DNA of 64,000 nt, taken from NCBI GenBank assembly GCA_041399065.1, contig JAWKTN010000008.1, forward strand, positions 124,001-188,000, written 5' to 3'. Under the pieces are notes generated by a model. The model searched no databases. It was not told where the DNA came from and worked only from the letters and a program-made list of their open reading frames with translations. The position numbers and the translations under genes were made by a program. Positions 23,525 to 32,328 of this stretch are shown here, piece after piece (positions within the stretch are counted from its first letter, which is position 1; each line of letters begins with the position of its first letter). The stretch comes from JAGQPD01 sp020426865 (GTDB lineage Bacteria > Planctomycetota > Planctomycetia > Pirellulales > Pirellulaceae).

Positions 23525-24976
23525 TCAGGCGAGCAACGGTGCTACGACGCGTCCTCGCACATCGGTCAATCGAAAATCTCGCCCTTGGTATCGGTAGGTC
23601 AGTTGTTCGTGGTCGACGCCCAACACGTGCAACATGGTAGCGTGCAAGTCGTGAACTTCAACCACGTCTTCTATAGCGTTGTAACCGAAATCGTCCGTGT
23701 TTCCCAGTGTCATTCCTCCACGAATTCCGCCACCGGCCAGCCACATCGAGAACCCCTTGATGTGATGGTCCCGCCCGGCCGTCGACCCTTTTCCCTGAAA
23801 CATCGGCGTGCGGCCAAATTCGCCCCCCCAAATGACCAGCGTATCGTCCAAGAGCCCTCGCTGCTTCAAGTCCAATACCAATGCCGATGTCGCCTGGTCG
23901 ACTGCACCACAGCAGATTTTCATGTACTTCACGAGGTCGCCATGATGGTCCCATCCGCGGTGGTAGAGCTGGATGAACCTGACCCCCTTTTCCGCCAGTC
24001 GTCGTGCCAGCAGGCAATTCGCGGCAAACGACCCGTCCGCCCCCTGCGTCCCATAAGCAGCCAAAGTTTCTGGCGATTCGTCTGAAATGTCCATCAACTC
24101 GGGAACGCTGCTCTGCATCCGAAATGCCAATTCATATTGGCGGATGCGCGCGGCAATTTCCGGATTGTCGACAACCTCCTGCCGCTGGCCGTTCAACTCG
24201 TTGATCGCTGAGATGACGTCTCGCTGTTGTGACGAACTGATGCCTGCCGGATTGCGGATGTAGTGTACCGGATCGCCGCTGCTGTTGAACTCCACTCCCT
24301 GGTATTGCCCCGGCAAAAAACCACTGTGCCATTGCCGTGACGCGATCGGTTGCGGATTGCGACCCTTGCGCGACGTTAGCACGACAAATCCCGGCAGGTC
24401 GGCACACTCGCTCCCCAAACCGTAGGTAATCCAAGCTCCCATGCTCGGCCTGCCCGAGATCGACGTCCCGGTGTTCATCACCGTGTGTGCCGGATCGTGA
24501 TTGATCTGCGTTGTCACCATCGATCGGACGATCGCAATCTCGTCGGCGATCTTGGCGGTGTGCGGCAGGAAGTCAGAAATCCACTGGCCCGATTGGCCAT
24601 GCTGGGCGAATTTGGCCTGCGGCCCGAGGCATTTCAGCTCCTGCCCCTGCAACTGGGCGATCGGTTGTCCCTTCGTAAATTCCACCGGCATCGCCTTGCC
24701 ATCCATCGCCGCCAATTGTGACTTGTAGTCAAACGTTTCCAGATGTGATGGTCCTCCGGCCATGCACAAGAAGATTACGCGTTTTGCCCGCGGTGCGCCA
24801 TGCAACGGTCGGATGACGCCCTGGCGATGGTCCCGGGCCAGCGCTTCGCCATTGGCCGGCGAACTCAACAACGTGGCTAGTGCCGCCGCCCCCAGGCCCA
24901 CGCCACTTCCCGCCACGAATGTCCGGCGATCAAGCAAGTTGTTCCGTTCCTGCGGAAGGAGGCGTCTTAATGTCAT
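23525..24976 (-). CDS. DUF1501 family secreted protein (copy 1)
   Basis: 483-aa protein of the DUF1501 family, sulfatase-like alkaline phosphatase-superfamily relatives exported with PSCyt partners in planctomycetes. The N-terminus NLLDRRTFVAGSGVGLGAAALATLL is a Tat-type signal. Family motifs: KRVIFLCMAGGPSHLETFDYK, LPHTAKIADEIAIVRSMVT, GRPSMGAWITYGLGS, KGVRFIQLYHRGWDHHGD, DTLVIWGGEFGRTPM, GRDHHIKGFSMWLAGGGIRGG. ATG 24976 lies 39 bp after the PSCyt stop codon, implying co-transcription. Enzymatic activity is not established for the family; role in polymer breakdown is inferred from context. Confidence 0.95.
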   Translation of the reverse strand: MTLRRLLPQERNNLLDRRTFVAGSGVGLGAAALATLLSSPANGEALARDHRQGVIRPLHGAPRAKRVIFLCMAGGPSHLETFDYKSQLAAMDGKAMPVEFTKGQPIAQLQGQELKCLGPQAKFAQHGQSGQWISDFLPHTAKIADEIAIVRSMVTTQINHDPAHTVMNTGTSISGRPSMGAWITYGLGSECADLPGFVVLTSRKGRNPQPIASRQWHSGFLPGQYQGVEFNSSGDPVHYIRNPAGISSSQQRDVISAINELNGQRQEVVDNPEIAARIRQYELAFRMQSSVPELMDISDESPETLAAYGTQGADGSFAANCLLARRLAEKGVRFIQLYHRGWDHHGDLVKYMKICCGAVDQATSALVLDLKQRGLLDDTLVIWGGEFGRTPMFQGKGSTAGRDHHIKGFSMWLAGGGIRGGMTLGNTDDFGYNAIEDVVEVHDLHATMLHVLGVDHEQLTYRYQGRDFRLTDVRGRVVAPLLA

Positions 24977-25014
24977 AGGGGGTGCTCGATTGTCTCGCGT
25001 GATTGCCGATAACA

Positions 25015-27447
25015 CTAATTGCGTGTGATCGACTCGTTCAAGTTCATCAACGTCCGGGCAACGGACGTCCAGGCCGCTACGTCGCCCATTCGCTCGTCCG
25101 GGGGCCCGGTCGCCTCGCCTACCGCTGCCACTTGCCGCGCCGACCCAATGTCAGCTTCATATTCCCGGCGGTGTTTGGCCAATAATGCCAGCAGCACCTG
25201 CTCTTCCTCTTCCGACGGCATACGGCTCAATTGCATCGCATACGCCCACTGAAGTCGCTGCCGGTCGTCCGCTCCGCCGCGCTCGACGATCTGCTGGGCA
25301 AACACCCGTGCCGCCTCTACGAAACATGGATCGTTCAGCAACGTGAGTGCCGCCAACGGCGTATTGGAGATTGGTCGTTCCGCAACACATTCTTCACGCG
25401 AGGGGGCATCAAATGCCTTCAGGGCTGGGTGCAAAAACTGCCGTTGCCAGTGCGTGTAGACGCCGCGACGATAGAGATTCTCACCGCGGTCCGCACGATA
25501 TTCACGCTCGGGAAAATTCAAATGTGCGTAATACCCTTCCGGCTGATACGGGCGGACACTCCGGCCTCCGATCGTTGTTGCCATTAACCCACTGACGGAC
25601 AGTGATGTGTCGCGAATCACTTCGGCCGGCAACCGAAAACGGGACTGCCGGGCAATCCAGCGATTATCCGGATCAAGCCCCCGCAGCTCCGCCGTTTCAA
25701 CCGATGCCTGGCGATATGCAGACGACGTCAACATCAAGCGAATGATGTGTTTTACGTCCCAGCCGCTGTCGGTGAACTCCACTGCCAGCCAATCCAGCAG
25801 TTCTGGATGCACCGGCCATTCGCCCTGCGCCCCAACGTCATCCAGGACTTTGGAAATTCCCACACCATAGAACTGGCGCCATAGCCGGTTGACCAGCACC
25901 CGCGCCGTTTGCGGATGGGCAGGGTCGACCAGCCAACGGGCCAGATCCAATCGCGTGACGGGCGAGTCGGCCGATTCCTGGACCAATTCGCCGTAGACGG
26001 CCGGAACCGCTGGTGTCACGACCGGCCCCGTTTCGTCCAGCCAATCGCCTCGCGGCAAGACCCGCATCGTCCGTGGCGTAACTGATTCGGTGACCATCGT
26101 CCATCGACCTTTCGCCGCTACCGTCGATAGTTCTTGTTTCAATTGTTCGAGCCGCTCTGCCGTATGTGCGGCAGAATTGGTCTGATTCTCCGTGGCCTCC
26201 GGCGCCTTTTGAGCAGATAGATTGGCAATTTCCTGCTCAAGCTGCCCGTACTGTTGTCGATCCTCTTCCGTCTCAAAGAACAGCATCTCTGGCAGGCGAC
26301 GCGTAGGAATTGAATTCGGCGCATTGTAGGCGCCCTGTTCCTTCACGTCGGCAAAGAAGGCGGCGAAACGATAAAAATCTTCCGTGGTGTACGGGTCGAA
26401 CTTATGGTCGTGACATTCGCAACAGCCCAACGTAATTCCCAGCCATACCGACGCCGTGGTACGGACTCGGTCCGCCGCGTACTTGGCCAGATACTCCTTG
26501 TCCTGTGCCCCGCCTTCGTGAGTGGTCTGCAGTAGTCGATTGTATCCCGTGGCCACTCGCTGCCAAACCGTCGGATCGGGAAGCAAGTCACCGGCCAACT
26601 GCTCGATCGTAAACTGATCAAATGGCAGGTTTTCGTTGAAGGCACGAATGACATAATCGCGGTATGGTGAGATGTTGTGGTCCTGGTCGCCATGGTACCC
26701 CACGGTATCGGCGTACCGCACGAGGTCTAGCCAGAACATCGCCATGCGTTCGCCGTAGTGCGGTGAATCCAGCAGTCGATCCACCAGTGACTCGTACGCC
26801 TGCGGGCTGCGGTCATCTAAAAATCTTTGTACATCTTCCGGCCGGGGAGGCAACCCAAGCAGATCGAAATACAGCCGGCGAACAAGCGTGATGCGGTCCG
26901 CTTCCGGGGACGGCCGCAACCGCTGGCGCTGCCAACGCGATTGTAAAAAACAGTCAATCTCGTTACGTGCCCACTGCGAATCGACCGCTTGCGGTACCTG
27001 GGGCCTGACGGGCGGGATCAGCGACCAATGGGGTTGCCATTTGGCACCTTGCTCGATCCAGCGGCGGATCAGGCCGATTTGTTTGGCATCCAACGCCGAT
27101 TCGTTAGGTGGCATGCGTTCCCAGGCACTAGCGTCGGTCGCCGTCAAGCGGTCGAGCAGATGGCTGGCCGACGGTTTTCCCGGTACGATCGCACGAAAGC
27201 CACTTTCCAGCTCCGCCGTGGCTGACGCCTCGTCGTCCAGCCGTAAGCCGGCTTCGCGATGCCCCTTGTCGGGGCCGTGGCACGCGAAACAATGATTGGA
27301 GAGGATGGGACGGATGTCACGATTAAATTCTATTTGTTCGTCGGATTCCGATGCTAGCGCCGGCGACACGTCGACCGAAAACATGATTACGGCCAACATC
27401 CAGAAGAATACCGAAGTCGTTCGACGGCGATTCCGTTGGACGGACAT
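25015..27447 (-). CDS. PSCyt1/DUF1549/DUF1553 secreted cytochrome protein (copy 1)
   Basis: 810-aa exported protein. A signal peptide (FFWMLAVIMFSVDVSPALAS) is followed by the planctomycete cytochrome domain with a CXXCH heme site, SNHCFACHGPDKGHREAGLRLD, and WERMPPNESALD with a likely axial methionine. DUF1549 (PSCyt2) covers ~140-380: NEIDCFLQSRW, DLLGLPPRPEDV, FWLDLVRYADTVGYHGDQ, EQLAGDLLPDPT. DUF1553 (PSD1) covers the C-terminal half: LARWLVDPAHPQTARVLVNRLWRQFYG, HPELLDWLAVEFTDSGWDVK. AGGAGAG lies 8 nt before ATG 27447. First gene of a probable operon with DUF1501 and a Gfo/Idh/MocA enzyme; promoter region shared with the divergent 1057-aa gene. Confidence 0.96.
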   Translation of the reverse strand: MSVQRNRRRTTSVFFWMLAVIMFSVDVSPALASESDEQIEFNRDIRPILSNHCFACHGPDKGHREAGLRLDDEASATAELESGFRAIVPGKPSASHLLDRLTATDASAWERMPPNESALDAKQIGLIRRWIEQGAKWQPHWSLIPPVRPQVPQAVDSQWARNEIDCFLQSRWQRQRLRPSPEADRITLVRRLYFDLLGLPPRPEDVQRFLDDRSPQAYESLVDRLLDSPHYGERMAMFWLDLVRYADTVGYHGDQDHNISPYRDYVIRAFNENLPFDQFTIEQLAGDLLPDPTVWQRVATGYNRLLQTTHEGGAQDKEYLAKYAADRVRTTASVWLGITLGCCECHDHKFDPYTTEDFYRFAAFFADVKEQGAYNAPNSIPTRRLPEMLFFETEEDRQQYGQLEQEIANLSAQKAPEATENQTNSAAHTAERLEQLKQELSTVAAKGRWTMVTESVTPRTMRVLPRGDWLDETGPVVTPAVPAVYGELVQESADSPVTRLDLARWLVDPAHPQTARVLVNRLWRQFYGVGISKVLDDVGAQGEWPVHPELLDWLAVEFTDSGWDVKHIIRLMLTSSAYRQASVETAELRGLDPDNRWIARQSRFRLPAEVIRDTSLSVSGLMATTIGGRSVRPYQPEGYYAHLNFPEREYRADRGENLYRRGVYTHWQRQFLHPALKAFDAPSREECVAERPISNTPLAALTLLNDPCFVEAARVFAQQIVERGGADDRQRLQWAYAMQLSRMPSEEEEQVLLALLAKHRREYEADIGSARQVAAVGEATGPPDERMGDVAAWTSVARTLMNLNESITRN

Positions 27448-27511
27448 CTAGGACTCTCCTGGTGGTTGGCATTTCCGGTCAGTGCAAGAATTTATTATGT
27501 CCTAGAGTAGA

Positions 27512-27543
27512 CAATCCATGCAACTTGCAATCCATGCAACTTG
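27512..27543. promoter_or_regulatory. Two 16-bp direct repeats in divergent promoter region
   Basis: CAATCCATGCAACTTG occurs twice without gap (27512-27527, 27528-27543), between the divergent PSCyt and 1057-aa membrane protein genes, about 65-95 bp upstream of the PSCyt start codon. A transcription-factor site is plausible. Confidence 0.5.
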
Positions 27544-27662
27544 CACAAATCATCCCCATGGCCTGGCCGATGGAGAGATCGGATACGGAAGTTGGCGATT
27601 TTTGATAATTTATAGAAAGTGCCGGTTCGGCTTTCACTCGTTCAACAAGCAATGGTAGCGCC

Positions 27663-30600
27663 ATGTCGGTGATTTCGGAGATTCCATCGATCAGCGTCCT
27701 TGATCGGTTGCGATTGGCGATCCAGTCGGTGGCTCCGGAAGCGATACTGGTAGAGCCGCGGATATTGCGTCGAGTCATACGTTTGGATCGGCGGTTGACG
27801 GGCCTGGGATTCTCGGTGCCGCACGCGTCCTGCTACGTGATTGAGCGGGCACGGTTGTTGGCCTATGTCGATCTGGAGGAATTGGAGTTATTAGAGAGTG
27901 CCGATTTACCGCGCGAGCTGATCTTGCTCAGTCGCCCCACCGACGAATCCCAACTGGGGCCCGACAATATCGCCAACTTGCTAGTCGGGTATCGCCGCGA
28001 TTTGCTTCATGCCCGTGTGCATCTTGCCTTGAAGCCTCGGATCGCCGCTTACGATTCCCTGCCCGACATGGCTGCCTTGCGTCGGCGGCAGATTGGTGAT
28101 GTCGAGTTTGCCGAGATACGCAATGTCTTGACGAAAAGCGATTTGCTGTTTCCCGACTCACCGGACTGGGAAGTCTACTTCGAGTTCATTTCGGTATACG
28201 CGGAATTCCATCATTTCGCGGCGGATGATTTGGTGTGGTATTTTCCTGCGATTCGCGATTGGAACCGGATCGGAGAAGTCATTGCGGCGGACCTGGACCT
28301 TCAACCATTGTGGCGCGACGCCGGCGCGTTAGTATGGGGACAGGACGTTTCGCCACCAGATCGTTCCGCTACTTCGTCAACCAATGCGACGATCTCGTCG
28401 CGACTTCCACTGGCTCGAACCCGCACCCAGCAGCGGCTCGTGCGGGCTCGCCGCGCTGCCGCTCAAGGCAATGGGATCAAGGCCGCCATCCTGTTGCAGC
28501 GTACGGCAAGCGAACGTGCTGACGGAGAAGGGGACACCGAACGCGACGCCGCTCAACGGGAACTCCGTCGCGTTGTCGAACGACTGCAACCCGCATTGGA
28601 ATTGACCGACGACGAGGTCGACGCCTTTTGTCAGGCACTTCAACCACTGGTCGGTCCCGCCGCCTCCGGTCTTTGGAACGTCGAAGGCCGGTTGCTCTAC
28701 GACCTACAAAAGGTATGCGTCGAACATGAACGGGGTGTGTTCAAATTGGATCTGTTCGAGTGGTGTCGGCAGCTCGGCAAATGCCCGCTCCGTCGACCAC
28801 TACCACTATTGCGCGAAGTGTTGATTACCAAGCACCTCCGTACCGCGGAACGCCGACTGTCGTTAGCCCGAATCAGCGATGACCAACGTGCGCGGCTGAC
28901 CAATTTACTCGCTGTCGCCTCACATCGTTCCGAACATCGCACGCGTGATCGCATCCGCCCTTTGATCTTGCAGGCGTTGGACGACGTCGATCTCGTTCCT
29001 CGCAATGTCCCCGAGCAGGTGGCCCGGCAGTGCATCGCCGAGGAGCTACTGGATGTCATCGTCGAACAAGGTGTCGCCAACTTTGGCAATCTCCGCGACG
29101 CTCTTTCCAAGAGCGACATCAAACTTGACGACCTTGGTGGTATCTCGGAATTCCTCCGCGGTGACCCACTGTTGCAAATCGACCGAAAACTTGCTCGGTC
29201 GTTGGATGGCATCTACCGCCGTGGGACACTGTACTTGCGGCTTGTGCAGCGGCTGAGCTCGATTGCGTTTGGTACGAAGCAAGGGCGGTTCGCCACGCAA
29301 TACTTGGCCATTCCGTTCGGCGGTGCGTATCTGATCATCGAAGGAGTCCGGCATTTGGCTCATTGGCCCAGCGAGCAACATGTCGATCCCTCGATCGATT
29401 CCATTGCTCAGGTTGTTCCGGCGGAGCCCCAAGGTACGTCGTGGACGCCGATTCTGCTGCTAGGCACTTGCTTGCTGCTGCTGATTCATTCTTCTACGGT
29501 TCGCCGTTGGGCCTTGGAAGCGGCTCGACGTGTGTGGGATTTCCTGCGCATCGCCGTCGTGGAGCTGCCGACCCATATCTTTCGGTCGCCACTGGTCCGC
29601 AATGTGTTGGCCAGCCCAGCCTACGCGGCGTTTTTAAGCTATTTGTTCTGGCCCGGCGTTTTCGTGTTGCTCGTCGCGTGGGGTGCCAGTGCCTTCGGTC
29701 GGTCACTTACGCGCGACCTGATGATTGAGTTATTTTTGGGCACAGCCCTGTTTCTCAACTCACGCATCGGACGCTATGTCGACGAACGGATTGCAGACCT
29801 GCTGCTGCGCGTCTGGCATGATCTTCGGCTACGCGTGTTCGCGGCGCTGTTTGATTGGGTCGTCGACGCCTTTCGCCAATTGTTCCTGTTCATGGAACGT
29901 GTTGTCTATACCGTCGATGAATGGCTTCGCTTTCGCGCCGGCGATAACCGGGGAATGCAATTCGTCAAATTGATCGGTGTCACGCTTTGGACATTTGTCT
30001 CCTACTTCGTGATCTTTGCGTTTACGCTGCTCATCGAACCACAAATCAATCCGATCAAACACTTTCCCGTGGTCACCGTTTCGCACAAACTTTTGCTCCC
30101 CGCTGGTCCTGCCATCGTCGATCAATTGAAACCGTACATCGGCGCCACGCGCGCGCGCTCGATCGTCTGGTCGACCATCTGGCTGATCCCGGGCGTGTTC
30201 GGCTTCCTCGTCTGGGAGTTGAAGGAAAACTGGCGGCTCTATCAAGCCAATCGCCCGCTCCGCCTGGTCCCCTTGGCCGTGGGACGCCATGGTGAATCTT
30301 TTGTGCGACTGCTCCGTCCCGGTTTCCATTCAGGGACCTTACCCAAACAATTCCACGCCGTTCGCCGGGCACTGGTTACCGCCCACGACTCCGGTGCTTG
30401 GACCCCCTTTCAACGAAAGCGAGAACAAATACGTGGCATCGAAACGGCCGTGCGCTATTTTGTTGAGCGGCGACTCGTCAAGTTATGGCAACTCGTCCAA
30501 CTGGCTCCTGGTGCCAACTTCGCAGTCGATCACGTCGGCGTGTCCACGAATCGCGTCGAAGCCGTCGTGTCGCGCGATGATCGTCCGGACTTGCCACTGC

Positions 30601-30836
30601 GGTTGATCTGGGAGGAGAACGACGGTGTCCTCGTCGCTCGCGCTTACGCCGATGGATGGCTCGATACCCTTTCGCCGCAACAACGGGATGCACTGGTCGC
30701 GTCGGTCGCTGGACTGTTTCAGCTGAGTGGCGCCGAGGTGACCGAAGCCGCTTGGTCGATGCCCGCCCCCAAGGCCTTTACTTGGCAACAGTGGGTTGAG
30801 ACGTGGCAAGCCGAACTTCACCCGGCGGCCGGCTAG
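27663..30836 (+). CDS. Large planctomycete membrane protein of unknown function (1057 aa)
   Basis: Not assigned to a named family. The N-terminal ~520 residues are soluble, helical and rich in Arg/Leu/Asp, without known motif. The second half is membrane-bound, with hydrophobic spans near residues ~552-575 (YLAIPFGGAYLIIEG), ~598-615 (WTPILLLGTCLLLLI), ~655-680 (YLFWPGVFVLLVAWGASAF), ~686-702 (IELFLGTALFLN), ~770-795 (LIGVTLWTFVSYFVIFAFTLLI) and ~840-857 (IVWSTIWLIPGVFGFLVW). A soluble tail of about 200 residues follows. The gene begins at ATG 27663 with a weak ribosome-binding site, is divergent from PSCyt copy 1, and its stop codon abuts that of DUF1501 copy 2 (CTAGCTAG). Placement between two PSCyt/DUF1501 modules suggests an envelope role, but this is only context. 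Confidence 0.85.
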   Translation: MSVISEIPSISVLDRLRLAIQSVAPEAILVEPRILRRVIRLDRRLTGLGFSVPHASCYVIERARLLAYVDLEELELLESADLPRELILLSRPTDESQLGPDNIANLLVGYRRDLLHARVHLALKPRIAAYDSLPDMAALRRRQIGDVEFAEIRNVLTKSDLLFPDSPDWEVYFEFISVYAEFHHFAADDLVWYFPAIRDWNRIGEVIAADLDLQPLWRDAGALVWGQDVSPPDRSATSSTNATISSRLPLARTRTQQRLVRARRAAAQGNGIKAAILLQRTASERADGEGDTERDAAQRELRRVVERLQPALELTDDEVDAFCQALQPLVGPAASGLWNVEGRLLYDLQKVCVEHERGVFKLDLFEWCRQLGKCPLRRPLPLLREVLITKHLRTAERRLSLARISDDQRARLTNLLAVASHRSEHRTRDRIRPLILQALDDVDLVPRNVPEQVARQCIAEELLDVIVEQGVANFGNLRDALSKSDIKLDDLGGISEFLRGDPLLQIDRKLARSLDGIYRRGTLYLRLVQRLSSIAFGTKQGRFATQYLAIPFGGAYLIIEGVRHLAHWPSEQHVDPSIDSIAQVVPAEPQGTSWTPILLLGTCLLLLIHSSTVRRWALEAARRVWDFLRIAVVELPTHIFRSPLVRNVLASPAYAAFLSYLFWPGVFVLLVAWGASAFGRSLTRDLMIELFLGTALFLNSRIGRYVDERIADLLLRVWHDLRLRVFAALFDWVVDAFRQLFLFMERVVYTVDEWLRFRAGDNRGMQFVKLIGVTLWTFVSYFVIFAFTLLIEPQINPIKHFPVVTVSHKLLLPAGPAIVDQLKPYIGATRARSIVWSTIWLIPGVFGFLVWELKENWRLYQANRPLRLVPLAVGRHGESFVRLLRPGFHSGTLPKQFHAVRRALVTAHDSGAWTPFQRKREQIRGIETAVRYFVERRLVKLWQLVQLAPGANFAVDHVGVSTNRVEAVVSRDDRPDLPLRLIWEENDGVLVARAYADGWLDTLSPQQRDALVASVAGLFQLSGAEVTEAAWSMPAPKAFTWQQWVETWQAELHPAAG

Positions 30837-32303
30837 CTAGATGATCTCGTGGATTGGATCGACGTGTTCCACGCCGACAAGTTTCTGGTCCAGCCCGCCG
30901 TAGAAATAACTGAGCCGATTCGGGTCCAGTCCCATCTGATGCAACACGGTGGCATGCAGCGATTTGACGTGCATCGGCTTCTCCACCGCTGCCGACCCCA
31001 GTTCGTCCGTCGTCCCGACGCTCGTCCCACCACGGATGCCGCCGCCTGCCATCCACATCGTAAACCCGTACGCGTTGTGGTCACGCCCTGTCCCTTCGGC
31101 ATACTCGGCCGTCGGCTGCCGCCCAAATTCGCCTCCCCAGATAACGAGCGTCTCGCCAAGCAAGCCGCGTTCCTTCAGATCGGTTAATAACCCCGCGATC
31201 GGTTTGTCGGTACGGCCGGCGTGATAATTGTGATTTTTCTCCAGGTCACCGTGCGCGTCCCAGTTGTCGTCGTTATGGGCGCCGCCGGCGTAAAGTTGGA
31301 TGAAGCGGACACCTCGCTCCACCAGTCGCCGGGCCAGCAGGCAGCGTCGACCAAAATTCTCGGTTTGCGGGTTGTCGATGCCATAAAGTGCCAGCGTCTG
31401 CGCTGTCTCGTCGGCAAAGTTGACCGCTTCCGGCGCATGTTGCTGCATCTTGTAGGCCAGCTCGTAGCTGGAGATCCGCGCCGCCAAGTCGCTATTGTCG
31501 CTGCGGTCGGCAAAGTGATCGGCGTTGTATTGCTGCAATGTGTCGAGCAACCGTCGTTGTGTTTGTTGCGAGATTCCTGCGGGCGGAGCGAGATCGAGGA
31601 TCGGATCCCCTTTCGATCGCAGGATTGTACCTTGATAGGTCGCCGGCATGTAACCGCTGGACCAGTTCTTGGCGCCACTGATTGGCCCACCGGTGGGATC
31701 GAGCATGACCACGAATCCTGGCAGATTTTCATTTACCGAGCCGAGCCCGTAATTCACCCAGGAACCAATGCACGGGCTGCCGCTGAGGATTTTTCCTGAA
31801 TTCATTTGCAGCATGGCCGAGCCGTGGATCGGCGAATCGGCGGTCATCGAATGCAAGAACGCGATGTCATCCACGCGCCCAGCGAGATGAGGAAAAAGGT
31901 CCGAAACCCATTTACCACATTCGCCGTATTGCTTGAATTTCCAGCGCGGCGCGACGACGCGTCCCTCGTTTTTCGATCCGCCGCGTCCTTTCGTCTTGAC
32001 TGAAACGACTTTACCCTCCAGCGGGTACAGATCGGGCTTGTAGTCGAAGGTATCGACATGACTGGGACCACCGTACATGAACAAAAAGATCACGCTTTTG
32101 GCCTTGGCCGGATAATGTGGCGGTTTGGGAGCCAGCGGATTGACGTATTGCAGTTCGTCTTCCGAGCCACTGGCCGACCGGCCGAAAAAACCATCCCCCT
32201 CCAACAGGCCCGACAATGCGACGCTGGTGAACGCACCGCCGGCCTGCCAGAAAAACTCGCGGCGTGTCCTGCGGCAAAATGTGTTTCGAGGGCGACGTGA
32301 CAT
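30837..32303 (-). CDS. DUF1501 family secreted protein (copy 2)
   Basis: 488-aa homologue of the protein at 23525. The start RRTRREFFWQAGGAFTSVALSGLLEG is Tat-like. Motifs: AKSVIFLFMYGGPSHVDTFDYKPD, LFPHLAGRVDDIAFLHSMTADS, GSPCIGSWVNYGLGS, GVRFIQLYAGGAHNDDNWDAHGD, ETLVIWGGEFGRQPT, GRDHNAYGFTMWMAGGGIRGG. It begins 25 bp after the PSCyt copy 2 stop codon, so the two are almost certainly one transcript. Its stop codon directly abuts the stop of the convergent 1057-aa gene with no intergenic base. Confidence 0.95.
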   Translation of the reverse strand: MSRRPRNTFCRRTRREFFWQAGGAFTSVALSGLLEGDGFFGRSASGSEDELQYVNPLAPKPPHYPAKAKSVIFLFMYGGPSHVDTFDYKPDLYPLEGKVVSVKTKGRGGSKNEGRVVAPRWKFKQYGECGKWVSDLFPHLAGRVDDIAFLHSMTADSPIHGSAMLQMNSGKILSGSPCIGSWVNYGLGSVNENLPGFVVMLDPTGGPISGAKNWSSGYMPATYQGTILRSKGDPILDLAPPAGISQQTQRRLLDTLQQYNADHFADRSDNSDLAARISSYELAYKMQQHAPEAVNFADETAQTLALYGIDNPQTENFGRRCLLARRLVERGVRFIQLYAGGAHNDDNWDAHGDLEKNHNYHAGRTDKPIAGLLTDLKERGLLGETLVIWGGEFGRQPTAEYAEGTGRDHNAYGFTMWMAGGGIRGGTSVGTTDELGSAAVEKPMHVKSLHATVLHQMGLDPNRLSYFYGGLDQKLVGVEHVDPIHEII

Positions 32304-32328
32304 TAGTGAGTCTCCAGTGGCTGGTCCG

